The notes beneath the pieces are model-generated. The model saw only the letters and a program-made list of their open reading frames with translations, was not told the DNA's origin and did no database searches. The translations under genes and the position numbers were made by a program. Shown here one piece after another: positions 7,859 to 16,865 of a DNA stretch of 64,000 bases. Every line of letters starts with the position of its first letter. Positions within the stretch are counted from its first letter, which is position 1. The stretch is from Burkholderia sp. 9120 (GTDB lineage Bacteria > Pseudomonadota > Gammaproteobacteria > Burkholderiales > Burkholderiaceae), in assembly GCF_000745015.1 (NCBI RefSeq), contig NZ_JQNA01000001.1:1240001-1304000 (forward strand). Reading direction: 5' to 3'.

Positions 7859-9583
7859 TCATAGCGCGGTCGGCTCGGGGATCTCACCGCCCACCGCGAA
7901 CCATGCTTCGCAATGCCGCAGCAAGGCGTGCAGATCGGTGCCGGTGCGCCCGCGCGCGCTGATATAGCCATCCGGTCGCACGAGGTAGAACGAAGGCCGT
8001 GTGCGTCCATACGATTCGGATAGCGCCGGGCCGCCGTCGCCGGTCGTGTCGGTAATGCGCCAGATACGCACCGCGCCCCGCAACAGGCGCTCGACTTCCG
8101 CCACCATGCGATCCCGGTCCGCGTCCGGCGGCGACGCATGTTTCGCGGCGGGATCGAGCGGCGTGCCGTCGACCGGCAGCGGCGGCACCAGCAGAAACAG
8201 CGAGAAGAACGCCGGGTCGTGCAGATCGAAAATACAGCCGACGCCCGGCGCGCGGCCCAGCGGTCCATCCACCACATGCACCAGCGCATCCGGCGCCCGC
8301 TCGCCGGCGCGCGGGCCGCCGTCGAGCACCCGTTCGAGTGTGAGCGGACTGCGCCGGTACTGGATCGACAACTCGCTGATCGTCAAACGCGCGGCGTCAC
8401 GCAACGGACCGAGCGCGGCGAGCACCGGCATGACCCGCTCGCGCAACAGCTTGAGCGGTCCATGATCGGCTTCGGCCATCTGCATGACGAAGCCCGTTTG
8501 ACGCAGCACGTCGCGCTCGATCGGATGCCGTTCGGCGTGATACGTATCGAGCAGCCGATCCGGCGCCGCGCTCTTCAGCACGCGGGCGAGTTTCCAGCCG
8601 AGATTGAACGCTTCCTGAATGCCGGTGTTCATCCCTTGCGCGCCGGCCGGGCTGTGAACATGCGCCGCGTCGCCCGCGAGAAAGATCCGGCCGACACGCA
8701 AGCGGTCCACCATCCGGCTGTTCAGATGGAAGTGCGCGGACCACTTGAGATCCGACACGTCGACGCGTTCGCGCACGCGGCGCGCGATCAGCGCCTTGCA
8801 GTCGTCGAGCGACGGCGGCGGCACGCGGTTGAGCGGCGGCTCACCCAACACCGCGGGCGTGGCGGCCGGCGCCATGGCCGACGGCTCGACCGCATGATCC
8901 GCAATCAACCGATGCCGGCCGTGGCCCATTGGGAACAGCGCGACCAGACCGTCGTTCGAGGCGAACATATGAAACTCGTCGTCGGGCCAATCGGTTTCGG
9001 CGTGCAGATCGGCGAGCAGGAAGGTCTGTTCGAGGGTCTTGCCCGCGAAGCTCAGGCCGAGCCGATGACGCACCGCGCTATGCGCGCCGTCGGCGGCGAT
9101 CAGATAGGACGGACGCATGGTCTCCGTGTGGCCGTCGGCGCGGCGCAGCGTCGCCTGAACGCTGGCGGAGCCTTGTGCGAAATTCATCAGTTCGACGCCG
9201 CGTTCGATCGTCACGCCGAGCGTCGCGAGATGCTCGGTCAGCAAACGCTCGGTCACGGCCTGGTCGAGAAACAGCAGATACGGATAGCGCGTGTGCAGCG
9301 GATCGAAATCGAGCCGCGCGAGACGCATGCCGTTGGAAAAGAGATTGGCCACGCGCGCGCGATGACCGAGTGCGAGAAACTGCTCGATCAGGCGATGCTG
9401 CTCGAGCAGTTCGAGCGTGCGCGCCTGGATGCCGATGGCGCGCGAATACGGGCTCGGCTGCATGGCCTTGTCGATCAGACGCACGGGAACGTGGGCACGC
9501 GCGAGGCTCATGGCGGCGGCAAGTCCGGTGGGACCCGCGCCGACGATCAGCACCGGCGACGCGTTGTTTGCAGCAACGTCCAT
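7859..9583 (-). CDS. FAD-dependent aromatic hydroxylase-like monooxygenase
   Basis: 574 aa. Class-A flavoprotein monooxygenase architecture: N-terminal dinucleotide fold 'VLIVGAGPTGLAAAMSLA' (residues 12-29), the DG motif 'YLIAADGAHSAVRHRLG' near 160, and the GD motif 'RIFLAGDAAHVHSPAGAQGM' near 295 followed by 'NTGIQEAFNLGWKLA'. The C-terminal ~130 residues look like the thioredoxin-like domain of phenol hydroxylase/PheA-TfdB family enzymes ('FYLVRPDGYISAR'). Such enzymes hydroxylate phenolic or related aromatic substrates with NAD(P)H and O2; the substrate cannot be read from sequence. RBS GGAG lies before the ATG (minus strand). No regulator or ring-cleavage gene is adjacent. Confidence 0.88.
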   Translation of the reverse strand: MDVAANNASPVLIVGAGPTGLAAAMSLARAHVPVRLIDKAMQPSPYSRAIGIQARTLELLEQHRLIEQFLALGHRARVANLFSNGMRLARLDFDPLHTRYPYLLFLDQAVTERLLTEHLATLGVTIERGVELMNFAQGSASVQATLRRADGHTETMRPSYLIAADGAHSAVRHRLGLSFAGKTLEQTFLLADLHAETDWPDDEFHMFASNDGLVALFPMGHGRHRLIADHAVEPSAMAPAATPAVLGEPPLNRVPPPSLDDCKALIARRVRERVDVSDLKWSAHFHLNSRMVDRLRVGRIFLAGDAAHVHSPAGAQGMNTGIQEAFNLGWKLARVLKSAAPDRLLDTYHAERHPIERDVLRQTGFVMQMAEADHGPLKLLRERVMPVLAALGPLRDAARLTISELSIQYRRSPLTLERVLDGGPRAGERAPDALVHVVDGPLGRAPGVGCIFDLHDPAFFSLFLLVPPLPVDGTPLDPAAKHASPPDADRDRMVAEVERLLRGAVRIWRITDTTGDGGPALSESYGRTRPSFYLVRPDGYISARGRTGTDLHALLRHCEAWFAVGGEIPEPTAL

Positions 9584-9784
9584 GCGGGGCTCCGGAGGCG
9601 GCAGTGCGTTCTAGTGTACGCCCTGACGAAGTCACCCTGGAGACGCTGCCGGTGAGGTGTTTCACGATGCGCTGCGTCAAAAATGCGCGGGTGGGACGGG
9701 TTGGGACGGGGGTTTTGGGTGCGCTTTCTAGTGGCTCGTTGCGAGAGCGTTGCGTGACCCTTGTGTAGAGGATTACGCCCTACG

Positions 9785-11005
9785 TCAATGCGCGTGCCCC
9801 GCGTGCTCCATCGCGCAATGATGCTGGGTGGTGCCGAGATCGACCTGCAGCGTCGCGTGTAGCATCGAGAAACGCTCCCGCAGCACGACGACGATCGCGT
9901 CGAGCGATTCGTCGCCGGGATGGCCGGCCGGCATCACCAGATGCGCGCTGAGTGCGTTGCCGGTGGTCGACAGCGCCCACACGTGCAAGTCGTGCACATC
10001 GACAACGCCGGGCTGGGTCGCCAGATAGTCGCGGATGCGTTGCAGGTCGACGCCGGGCGGCACGGCGTCGAGCGCGAGGCGCACCGAATCGCGCAACAAG
10101 CCCCATGTGCCGACCACGACGACGGCGACGACCAGCAAGCTCATCACCGGGTCGAGCCACGTCCAGTTGGTGTACAGAATCACCAGGCCGCTGATCGCGA
10201 CCGCCGCCGAAATACCGGCGTCGGCCGCCATGTGCAGAAATGCGCCGCGGATGTTCAGATCTTCCTTCTGCCCACGCATGAAGAGCCAAGCGGAAATACC
10301 GTTGACGACCACGCCGGTGGTCGCCACGACGAACACGGCGAGGCCGGCTACCGGCGCCGGGTTCATCAGACGGCCGATCGCCTCGGCGACGATCACGCCG
10401 CATGCAAACAGCAGCAGCCCCGCATTGGCCAGCGACGCGAGAATCGACGAGCTGCCGTAACCGAACGTATAGCGCGCCGAAGGACGCCGCGTGGCGAGCC
10501 AGCCGGCGCCCCAGGCGAGCAGCAGGCCGAGCACGTCGGAGAGGTTGTGGCCGGCGTCGGCGAGCAGTGCGGTGGAATGCGCGAGCACGCCGTAGATCGC
10601 CTGGATCACGACGATCAGGACGTTCAGCGCGACGGCGAGCGCGAACGCGCGGCCGTGGCCGGGGATGGGGGCGTGGGCGTGGCTGTGGCCGGCGTGGGAG
10701 TGGCCGGCGTGGCTTTGGGCGGCGTGGCTGTGGCCGCTATGGGCGCGGTCGCCATGGTCACCGCCGTGGGCATGACCGCTGTCATCGTGACCGCCGTGGT
10801 CGTGACCACTGTGGCTGTGACCACTGTGGCTGTGACCGCCATGGCTGTGCTCATCACTCCCATGATCATCGGCACTATCCTCGTGGCTCTGGCTTTCATG
10901 ATCGTGCCCGCCCTGCGCCGCGGCATCGCCTCCATCGACCCACACCGGCGCGTGCTCATCCTCGCGCTCTTCCGCTGCCCGATCCGGGTTATTCGTATTC
11001 TTCAT
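9785..11005 (-). CDS. His-rich CDF-family metal cation efflux protein (CzcD/ZitB type)
   Basis: 406 aa from ATG 11003-11005, chosen because it overlaps the stop of the upstream ArsR gene (ATGA). After an acidic start there is an unusually long His/Gly/Ser-rich segment (about residues 25-115) of repeated HSHGG/HSHSG/HDHGG units. The CDF membrane core starts near residue 125 ('GRAFALAVALNVLIVVIQAI') and has the metal-site signature 'HSTALLADAGHNLSDVLGLL' with HxxxD pairs. A cytoplasmic C-terminal domain ('VVDVHDLHVWALSTTGNALS') is present, ending in another His-rich tail. It should export Zn2+ (perhaps Cd2+/Co2+/Ni2+) against protons. Coupling to an ArsR-type repressor supports metal-responsive expression. 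Confidence 0.93.
   Translation of the reverse strand: MKNTNNPDRAAEEREDEHAPVWVDGGDAAAQGGHDHESQSHEDSADDHGSDEHSHGGHSHSGHSHSGHDHGGHDDSGHAHGGDHGDRAHSGHSHAAQSHAGHSHAGHSHAHAPIPGHGRAFALAVALNVLIVVIQAIYGVLAHSTALLADAGHNLSDVLGLLLAWGAGWLATRRPSARYTFGYGSSSILASLANAGLLLFACGVIVAEAIGRLMNPAPVAGLAVFVVATTGVVVNGISAWLFMRGQKEDLNIRGAFLHMAADAGISAAVAISGLVILYTNWTWLDPVMSLLVVAVVVVGTWGLLRDSVRLALDAVPPGVDLQRIRDYLATQPGVVDVHDLHVWALSTTGNALSAHLVMPAGHPGDESLDAIVVVLRERFSMLHATLQVDLGTTQHHCAMEHAGHAH
10660..10870 (-). repeat. In-frame short tandem repeat coding for the His-rich loop
   Basis: The DNA is a degenerate tandem array of 9-15 nt units around GTGGCTGTGGCC/GCGTGGGAGTGGCC (as written on the plus strand), coding HSHAG/HDHGG-type units of the CDF transporter on the minus strand. 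Repeats of this kind change length by slippage, so the number of His units may differ between strains. Confidence 0.7.
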
Positions 11006-11370
11006 GTCGCATCCACAGGAAAATCGCTGGCCGGTTCGGCCACGTGCTCCAGCATGTTGGTTAGCATCGCGCTGATGTGACGATCCGCGGCGAGGTAGAA
11101 CACCTGCTTGCCCTGCCGCTCCGCGCGCACGATCCGCGCCGCGCGCAACAGCCGCAAATGGTGGCTCACCAGTGAAGGCGACAAGCCCAATGCCTCCGCA
11201 ATCGCCCCCACCGGGCGACGCCCGTCGACGCACGTCAGCACGATCCGCAAACGCGTCGGGTCGCCCAGCAGGCGAAACAGATCCGCCAGCGGCACGATGG
11301 TGTCCGCGGAACGGTCGTCGAAACGGCTAAACGAAACGTCGGAAACGGTAGAAGCCACAGCGGTCGTCAT
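11002..11370 (-). CDS. ArsR/SmtB-family metal-sensing repressor
   Basis: 122 aa from ATG at 11368-11370. The open frame continues to an ATG at 11418, but that extension would cover a 22-bp palindrome that looks like the operator, so the shorter start is preferred; no strong RBS decides it. A winged helix of the ArsR type is clear: 'LFRLLGDPTRLRIVLTCVDG', recognition helix 'LGLSPSLVSHHLRLLRAARI', wing 'AERQGKQVFYLAADRHI'. The last residues include His and Glu (HISAMLTNMLEHV) where alpha5 metal ligands of SmtB/CzrA-type sensors lie, suggesting Zn/Co/Ni sensing. It is translationally coupled to the CDF exporter. Confidence 0.88.
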   Translation of the reverse strand: MTTAVASTVSDVSFSRFDDRSADTIVPLADLFRLLGDPTRLRIVLTCVDGRRPVGAIAEALGLSPSLVSHHLRLLRAARIVRAERQGKQVFYLAADRHISAMLTNMLEHVAEPASDFPVDAT

Positions 11371-11380
11371 GGTCAGCACA

Positions 11381-11402
11381 CATATGAACAGGTATTCACA
11401 TG
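11381..11402. promoter_or_regulatory. SmtB/CzrA-like operator palindrome
   Basis: A 22-bp imperfect palindrome of the form CAT-A-TGAA-N6-TTCA-C-ATG lies 11 nt upstream of the preferred ArsR start. TGAA-N6-TTCA is the core of known SmtB/ZiaR/CzrA-type operators. Its position suggests that the repressor controls its own operon with the CDF exporter. Confidence 0.65.
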
Positions 11403-11495
11403 TTATACGCATCGACATGACCGGTCAAATCGGAGCGCGGTGCGTCGAGTGTGGGAAAATGCGGCCTCTGCCTCACCCGAATTCCATCCCCCGTC

Positions 11496-13343
11496 ATGCA
11501 ACCTGTATTTGACCGCGCTTTCGCGGCGCATCGTGACGGCCGCCTCGACGACGCCGAACGCGACTATCGCGCAACGCTCCAGGGCAATCCCACGCACGTC
11601 GATGCGTTGCACCTGCTGGGCGTCCTGCGCCATCAGCAGGGCCAGCACGCCGAAGCCGCCGAGCTCGTACGGCGCGCGGTGAAACTGCGCCCGGAAGACG
11701 CCGCGCTGCAACTGAACCTGGGCAACGCGCTGAAGGCGCTGGGCCAGATCGACAACGCCATCGAACAGTTTCGCAACGCACTGACGCTCGCGCCGTCGTT
11801 CCCGATGGCGCACTACAACCTCGGCAACGCGTACGCGTCGCAGGGCCGTCATGAAGACGCCGCCGACGCCTTCGAGAAATCGTTGCGTCTGCAACCGGAC
11901 GACGCGTCGTCGCACAACAATCTGGGCAACGCGCGGCACGCGCTCGGCCAGCACACGGAAGCGATCGCGTCGTTCACGCGCGCGCTCCAACTGCGCCCCG
12001 GCCACGCCGGCGCGTTGAACAACATGGGCATGTCGCTGAACGCGCTCGACCGCGCGGACGAAGCGATTCCCTGCTTCCAGAAAGCACTGGCCGCCGAACC
12101 GCGCTTCGTCGCCGCGTACTTCAATCTCGCCAATACCTTCGACGCTACCGGCCGCCACGCCGAAGCGGTCAAATCGTTCGAAGCGGCGCTGCGCTTGCAG
12201 CCGAACCTGCCGCCGGCCATCTTCGGCATGGGCAATGCATTGGCGGCGTTGGGACGTCATGCGCAGGCGTTGCCGTATCTCGAACGCTCGGTCGGTCTCG
12301 ATCCGCAATTCGCGCTGGCGTGGCTCAGTCTCGGCAACGCGCACCTCGCGCTGGGCGCGCATGCGCCCGCGGTGCGCGCGTTCGATCAGGCCTTGCGCCA
12401 GCGTCCCGACCTCGCGTCTGCACATATGAACCGCGCGCTGGCGTGGCTCGCGCTGCGCGATTTCGCACGCGGACTGCCGGAGTACGAATGGCGGCTGCAA
12501 ACCATGGCGGAGCCGGCAATTCAGACGCTGCCGCGCTGGCACGGCGAACCGATCGATCAACGCACGCTGCTGATTCACGCCGAACAAGGTTTCGGCGACA
12601 CGCTGCAGTTCGCGCGCTTCGTGCCGCTCGCCGCGCAACGCGCCGCGCGCGTGGTGCTCGAAGTGCAGCCTGCGCTGCTGGCGCTGCTGGCGCCCGTAGC
12701 GCAAGCCTGGCGCGTGACGCTGATCGCCCAGGGCACGCCGCGCCCAGCCGCCGATCTGCACTGCCCGCTGCTCAGCTTGCCGCTCGCGCTCGGTACGACT
12801 TACGACAGCATTCCGGCACGCACGCCCTACCTCGACGTGCCGGCCGCCTACGGCCGCAAATGGCGTGGTTCGCTCGGCGGCCAGGCGAAACGCAAGATCG
12901 GCATTGCGTGGACGGGGCGCATCCAGCCCAACGAAACCCGCTCCATGCCGCTCGCCGCGCTCGATCCGCTGTTCGCGCTCGACGGCATCGACTGGATCGT
13001 GCTGCAACCCGAGCTGAGCGCGGACGAACGCGCGGCGCTCGACACGCATCCGCGCGCGGGGTCGATTCATCGCTTCGATAAACGGATCGGCGATTTCGCG
13101 GATACGGCCGCGATCATCGAACGGCTCGACGCGGTGGTGTCGATCGATACGTCCATTGCTCACCTGGCCGGCGCGCTACGCAAACCGTTGTGGCTGATGC
13201 TGCCGTTCGCGGCGGATTGGCGCTGGTTTACCGGCGACGCGCGCAGCCCCTGGTATCCGGGCGCGACGCTCGTGCGTCAGCCGCAGCCGGGCGCGTGGCA
13301 TGAGGTCGTCGAAGCGGTGGCGAACGAGTTGCGCCACGGTTAG
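11496..13343 (+). CDS. TPR-repeat protein with C-terminal glycosyltransferase-like domain
   Basis: 615 aa; the ATG at 11496 begins directly with the first TPR helix (an upstream in-frame ATG at 11451 adds only 15 unlikely residues). About ten 34-residue TPR units cover residues 10-330, with repeated 'YNLGNA/FNLANT' and 'LRLQPD/LRPGHAGALNNMG' patterns. The C-terminal part (about 345-610) resembles the GT9/GT41-like domain that follows TPRs in many beta-proteobacterial proteins: 'LLIHAEQGFGDTLQFARFVP', 'IGIAWTGRIQPNETRSMPL', 'AAIIERLDAVVSIDTSIAHL'. It probably modifies a protein or glycan, but a substrate cannot be named. A terminator lies just after the stop. Confidence 0.85.
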   Translation: MQPVFDRAFAAHRDGRLDDAERDYRATLQGNPTHVDALHLLGVLRHQQGQHAEAAELVRRAVKLRPEDAALQLNLGNALKALGQIDNAIEQFRNALTLAPSFPMAHYNLGNAYASQGRHEDAADAFEKSLRLQPDDASSHNNLGNARHALGQHTEAIASFTRALQLRPGHAGALNNMGMSLNALDRADEAIPCFQKALAAEPRFVAAYFNLANTFDATGRHAEAVKSFEAALRLQPNLPPAIFGMGNALAALGRHAQALPYLERSVGLDPQFALAWLSLGNAHLALGAHAPAVRAFDQALRQRPDLASAHMNRALAWLALRDFARGLPEYEWRLQTMAEPAIQTLPRWHGEPIDQRTLLIHAEQGFGDTLQFARFVPLAAQRAARVVLEVQPALLALLAPVAQAWRVTLIAQGTPRPAADLHCPLLSLPLALGTTYDSIPARTPYLDVPAAYGRKWRGSLGGQAKRKIGIAWTGRIQPNETRSMPLAALDPLFALDGIDWIVLQPELSADERAALDTHPRAGSIHRFDKRIGDFADTAAIIERLDAVVSIDTSIAHLAGALRKPLWLMLPFAADWRWFTGDARSPWYPGATLVRQPQPGAWHEVVEAVANELRHG

Positions 13344-13400
13344 CCGGCGCTTGTTTATCGACATTGGGAAAGCGGTTCCGCTTCCCGTGTGCCCAAACAA

Positions 13401-13435
13401 AAACCCCGCGCTTTTTCAGAGCGCGGGGGTTTTTA
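13401..13435. terminator. Bidirectional rho-independent terminator
   Basis: Stem CCCCGCGCT (13404-13412) / AGCGCGGGG (13420-13428) with A-rich sequence before and T-rich sequence after (AAACAAAAA and GTTTTTATTT). It sits between two convergent genes and can serve both. Confidence 0.88.
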
Positions 13436-13465
13436 TTTGTCCCGCCGAACGGCGGACGACGAGCG

Positions 13466-14767
13466 TCAGGCCGCTCGATACTGATTGCGCGATTCCGGCG
13501 TGCGATACAGCACCAGGGTCGCGACCAGCCCGCAGATCGCCGCCGCGCCGAGGAACAGTCCCGGCGCCGCCTTGTTGCTCGTGGTGTGAATCAGCATCGT
13601 CGAGATAGCCGGCGTGAAGCCGCCGATCGTCGTAGCGAGGCTGTACGCCAGCGAAAAACCGGCGGTGCGCACTTCGACCGGCATCACTTCGGTCAGCGCC
13701 ACCACCATCGCGCCGTTATAGCTGCCGTACAGGAACGACAGCCACAACTCGACGGCCAGCAAGCGCGCGAACGACGGTTCGGCGACCAGCCATTGCAACG
13801 CCGGATACGCGGTAATGATGGTGAGAATCGTGAAAACCAGCAGCACCGGACGGCGGCCGATCCGATCCGACAAGGCGCCCGCGAGCGGCAGCCAGACCAG
13901 ATTCGACAGACCGATACAGACGGTCACCACCAGCGTATCGATCGACGACAGTTTCAGCACGACCTTGCCGAAGGTCGGCGTGTAAGCCGTGATCATGTAG
14001 AACGACACCGTGGTCATGATCACCATGCCCATGCCGCCGAGTACGATGCCCCAGTTGGCGGCCATGGTCTTCACGATCTCGCCCATGCTCGGACGATGCT
14101 TGCGCGCCATGAATTCCTCGGTTTCCTGCAGCGAACGGCGGATCAGGAACAGGAACGGCACGATCAGGCAGCCGATCAGGAACGGCACGCGCCAGCCCCA
14201 GGCGCCCATCTGGTCAGCCGGCAAAACTTTGTTCAGGACCACACCGATCAGCGCCGCGAACACCACCGCAACCTGCTGGCTGCCCGACTGCCACGCGCAG
14301 TAGAAGCCCTTGTTGCCCTTGGTCGCGATCTCCGACAGATACACGGACACGCCGCCCAGTTCGACACCGGCGGAGAAGCCCTGCAACAGGCGGCCCAACA
14401 GCACGAGCGCCGGCGCGAGTACGCCGATCGTCGCGTAGCCTGGAATCGCCGCCACCGTGAGCGTGCCGAGCGCCATCAAGCCGAGCGTGAGGATCAGGCC
14501 TTTGCGACGGCCGTGATGGTCGATGTACGCGCCGAGCACGATCGCGCCGAGCGGACGCATCAGGAAGCCGGCGCCGAACACCGACAGCGACAGCATCAGC
14601 GACGCGAATTCGTTACCGCTCGGGAAGTAGGTCTTGGCAATGGCCGACGCGTAATAGCCGTAGACCATGAAGTCGTACATCTCAAGAAAGTTGCCGCTGA
14701 CGACGCGGAACACTGTCTTGACTTTCGATTCCTGGGATGAGGAAGTGGCGTGTGTCGCTGTAGACAT
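13466..14767 (-). CDS. MFS metabolite:H+ symporter, citrate/tricarballylate type
   Basis: 433 aa with about 12 predicted membrane segments. Features of the metabolite:H+ symporter family: '[19 protein letters not shown]' at the N-terminus, '[20 protein letters not shown]' (the loop 2-3 motif), '[20 protein letters not shown]', and '[14 protein letters not shown]' (the second-half motif). The length and 'FLEMYDFM'/'[13 protein letters not shown]' sequences fit the CitA/TcuC branch that imports citrate or tricarballylate with protons. No citrate-catabolic or regulatory gene adjoins it, so the substrate is inferred from family only. It ends near the shared terminator at 13401-13435. Confidence 0.85.
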   Translation of the reverse strand: MSTATHATSSSQESKVKTVFRVVSGNFLEMYDFMVYGYYASAIAKTYFPSGNEFASLMLSLSVFGAGFLMRPLGAIVLGAYIDHHGRRKGLILTLGLMALGTLTVAAIPGYATIGVLAPALVLLGRLLQGFSAGVELGGVSVYLSEIATKGNKGFYCAWQSGSQQVAVVFAALIGVVLNKVLPADQMGAWGWRVPFLIGCLIVPFLFLIRRSLQETEEFMARKHRPSMGEIVKTMAANWGIVLGGMGMVIMTTVSFYMITAYTPTFGKVVLKLSSIDTLVVTVCIGLSNLVWLPLAGALSDRIGRRPVLLVFTILTIITAYPALQWLVAEPSFARLLAVELWLSFLYGSYNGAMVVALTEVMPVEVRTAGFSLAYSLATTIGGFTPAISTMLIHTTSNKAAPGLFLGAAAICGLVATLVLYRTPESRNQYRAA

Positions 14768-15085
14768 GACATTCTCTGGAAAGCCCGTCGCCCTCGGTTG
14801 TGGCGGCGATCAGGCAGTTGAAACGATCCACTGGCTTCGGTCAGGCGGTTGCCGCTGGCAAGGCAGCAGGAACGCGCCGGGGGCGCTGCATTTTCATGCT
14901 GAAAGCACTCGGCTGATATCAGGGTAAACATCGTGAAACAGGCCGAGCCCATGCCACGTAATGTTACCGTTGTTGGCGTTGTCGCGTAATGCATACAGAA
15001 TCATTACAGACCCCGCCGGCCACCGACGACAGCCGTCGTCCCGATAGAATTTGCGTCCCGCCACTTCGCGCTGATCGCCACCCCG
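14768..15085. other. Intergenic region between divergent MFS and GNAT genes
   Basis: 318 bp between two divergently read genes; it should carry both promoters. Reading frames crossing it are antisense continuations of the flanking genes. No clear operator, small RNA or hairpin with T tract was seen. Confidence 0.5.
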
Positions 15086-15610
15086 ATGCAAGCCAACCGC
15101 ACTCTCTCGCTGCGCCCCGCGACCCTCGCTGATGCCGCTCTGATTGCTTCGATCCATGCCGCCAGTTGGCAAGCCACCTATCGCGGTTTGCTGCCCGACG
15201 CCTTCCTCGACGGCGAAGTCACGCGTGAACGCGCGGCGTATTGGGAAGCGCGTCTGAGCGCGCCGGGCGGCGAGCGCCGCGTCGTCCGGATCGCTGAACT
15301 CGACGGCGAGCCGATTGGTTTTGTCTGCGCGGAACGTCAGCCGGAATCGGCGTGGGGCGTGCTGCTCGACAACCTGCATGCGTTGCCGGGCTATCAGGGC
15401 ATCGGAGTCGGCAAGCTGCTGATGCGCGCCGCCGAGGATTGGACTCGCGCGCAAGGCGAGGCGCAGTTGTATCTGTATGTGCTCGAAGGCAATACGCCTG
15501 CAATCGGTTTCTACGAACGGCAAGGCTGGCAGTTCGTGGGCGCGGAACCGGATCACATGGGCGGTATGGATATCACCGCGCTGCGCTATGTGTACCGATT
15601 GAAAAAATAA
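15086..15610 (+). CDS. GNAT-family N-acetyltransferase
   Basis: 174 aa. The GNAT fold is indicated by the first strand 'LSLRPATLADAALIASIHAA', the beta4 segment 'VLLDNLHALPGYQGIGVGKL' containing the acetyl-CoA pyrophosphate loop (Q-G-I-G-V-G), and the alpha4/beta6 part 'GNTPAIGFYERQGWQFVG'. The early 'SWQATYRGLLPDAFLD' is typical of GNATs related to small-molecule acetylation (phosphinothricin-/RimI-like). It uses acetyl-CoA to acetylate an unknown amine. Monocistronic: a terminator follows at 15698. Confidence 0.88.
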   Translation: MQANRTLSLRPATLADAALIASIHAASWQATYRGLLPDAFLDGEVTRERAAYWEARLSAPGGERRVVRIAELDGEPIGFVCAERQPESAWGVLLDNLHALPGYQGIGVGKLLMRAAEDWTRAQGEAQLYLYVLEGNTPAIGFYERQGWQFVGAEPDHMGGMDITALRYVYRLKK

Positions 15611-15697
15611 ACGGCTTCGGCGGGTCCGCGCGTCGCTCCGACCTTGGCGGATCAGTGCTTGACGTAAGCCGATCATGGCTACCGGGAACGGCGTCAT

Positions 15698-15732
15698 AAA
15701 AAAACCCGGCCGATAATCGGTCGGGTTTTTTT
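15698..15732. terminator. Rho-independent terminator between convergent genes
   Basis: A-rich run, stem AACCCGGCCGAT / ATCGGTCGGGTT with a one-base centre and one G-T pair, then seven T. It can end both the GNAT gene and the minus-strand DUF2968 gene. Confidence 0.88.
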
Positions 15733-15743
15733 CAGTCTCACGC

Positions 15744-16469
15744 TTACTTCTGCAGCGGCAATCCCGATTCGGTTTGCCGCTGCAGTTGCAGTACCTCACC
15801 CTGCACCTGACGCAGTTGCGCCTGCGCTTTCTCCTTCTCCAAACGCAACGCGGCCGCTTCGCTCTGCGTTTGCCGCTGGTAGTCGTTGACCCTGGCCTGC
15901 TGCGCACGCGCTACGTCGAGATCGGCCTGCAGACGTTTCGCGCGGTCTTCCGACAACGCAATGATGTCTTCGATATAAACCTTCTGCGCCAGCAACTGCG
16001 TGCGACGAATTTCGACCTCCGCGAGTTGCGCCGTTTGCAGAACGAAGTCCGCATAGATCAATTCCGCGCGCGCCGCGTCTTCGGACTTGATGACGCGCCA
16101 GAAATGTTTGTCCTGAAACAACGCGACGTAATACGTCATTTCCTGCGGATAGAAAAATAGACTCGCGCCGTAGCTGCCGTTATACGTGGTGCGCAGTTCG
16201 TTCAACTTTGCGCCGTGGATCATTTGCATCAATTCGGCGACGTTGCCCTGCGATTCGGCGACAGGGGTCGCCGTAGTTGAGATGCCCGATGCCGCGACGC
16301 CCGGCGCGTTGCCGACCGGCTGCGCGGTCAGGGCGTTCATGGCCGGCCGCGCGCCAGCCAAGGGGGCGGCCTCGCCGTCTTGCGCCGCCAGCACGAGACC
16401 ACTTTGCTGCAACAGCACGCACGAGATTGCGAGCAACATGGCGCGCCATACAGTTAAGGGGTACTTCAT
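15744..16469 (-). CDS. DUF2968 exported coiled-coil protein
   Basis: 241 aa from ATG 16467-16469, which has GGAG 6 nt upstream (an alternative ATG 12 nt earlier contains that site). A signal peptide occupies about residues 1-28 ('AMLLAISCVLLQQSGLVLAA'). The DUF2968 region follows: 'VAELMQMIHGAKLNELRTTY', 'NGSYGASLFFYPQEMTYYVA', 'FQDKHFWRVIKSEDAARAEL'. From about residue 165 to 235 the chain is a charged, Gln/Ala/Glu-rich coiled coil. The family is found mainly in Burkholderia-type bacteria and has no established function; periplasmic location is inferred. Confidence 0.82.
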   Translation of the reverse strand: MKYPLTVWRAMLLAISCVLLQQSGLVLAAQDGEAAPLAGARPAMNALTAQPVGNAPGVAASGISTTATPVAESQGNVAELMQMIHGAKLNELRTTYNGSYGASLFFYPQEMTYYVALFQDKHFWRVIKSEDAARAELIYADFVLQTAQLAEVEIRRTQLLAQKVYIEDIIALSEDRAKRLQADLDVARAQQARVNDYQRQTQSEAAALRLEKEKAQAQLRQVQGEVLQLQRQTESGLPLQK

Positions 16470-16481
16470 AACGTGCTCCAT

Positions 16482-16865
16482 GCGAATTCAAAACAGCCGA
16501 CGATTATCGCGCGGATCAGCCGTCAAGCGAAGCACTCACGTGTCCCGAAATGGGACTTTAAATTGAGACAAATAGATCGCGAATAATTCCGCCGAATGGA
16601 GCGGGCTTATTGCGGAATAAACACAGTGGGATTGCGCGAAAACACGACGATCCGCCTCATGTGCGGACGAATCCGAATCTGCATGGGATTCAGGTGAATC
16701 AGGCGAAACCTGGCGGTGCGCCAGTAGCCGGATTGCCCGAGCGTGAAGTGCAAGCCGCGATTGTCGAGAGACAAACACGGCGAACTGAAAACGTTTTGGA
16801 AAACAGCAAACCTTGCGGAGCGCCAGGCCGCGCCACCGAAACGCAGACCTGGCGCTCCCACCCGC
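16482..16865. other. Intergenic region with an 11-bp inverted repeat
   Basis: No gene is convincing here. An exact inverted repeat, GGAGCGCCAGG (16817-16827) and CCTGGCGCTCC (16848-16858), lies 8 nt past the stop of the minus-strand hydrolase gene. It lacks a following T tract, so it may be an RNA-stabilising 3' hairpin or a factor-dependent terminator rather than a standard terminator. Confidence 0.6.

Noticed and set aside
10660..10870. CRISPR-like array
   Set aside because: The repeats are short, degenerate and in frame with the His-rich loop of a metal transporter; there are no spacers.
11403..13163. 586-aa minus-strand frame opposite the TPR gene
   Set aside because: Composition (Arg, Gln, Val, Ala) is that of an antisense shadow; the plus strand shows regular TPR units.
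13364..14740. 458-aa plus-strand frame opposite the MFS gene
   Set aside because: Extremely His/Arg/Gln-rich without motif; the minus strand has 12 helices and MHS-family motifs.
16607..16861. 84-aa minus-strand frame in the gap after the hydrolase gene
   Set aside because: No ribosome-binding site, no family features, and irregular composition.
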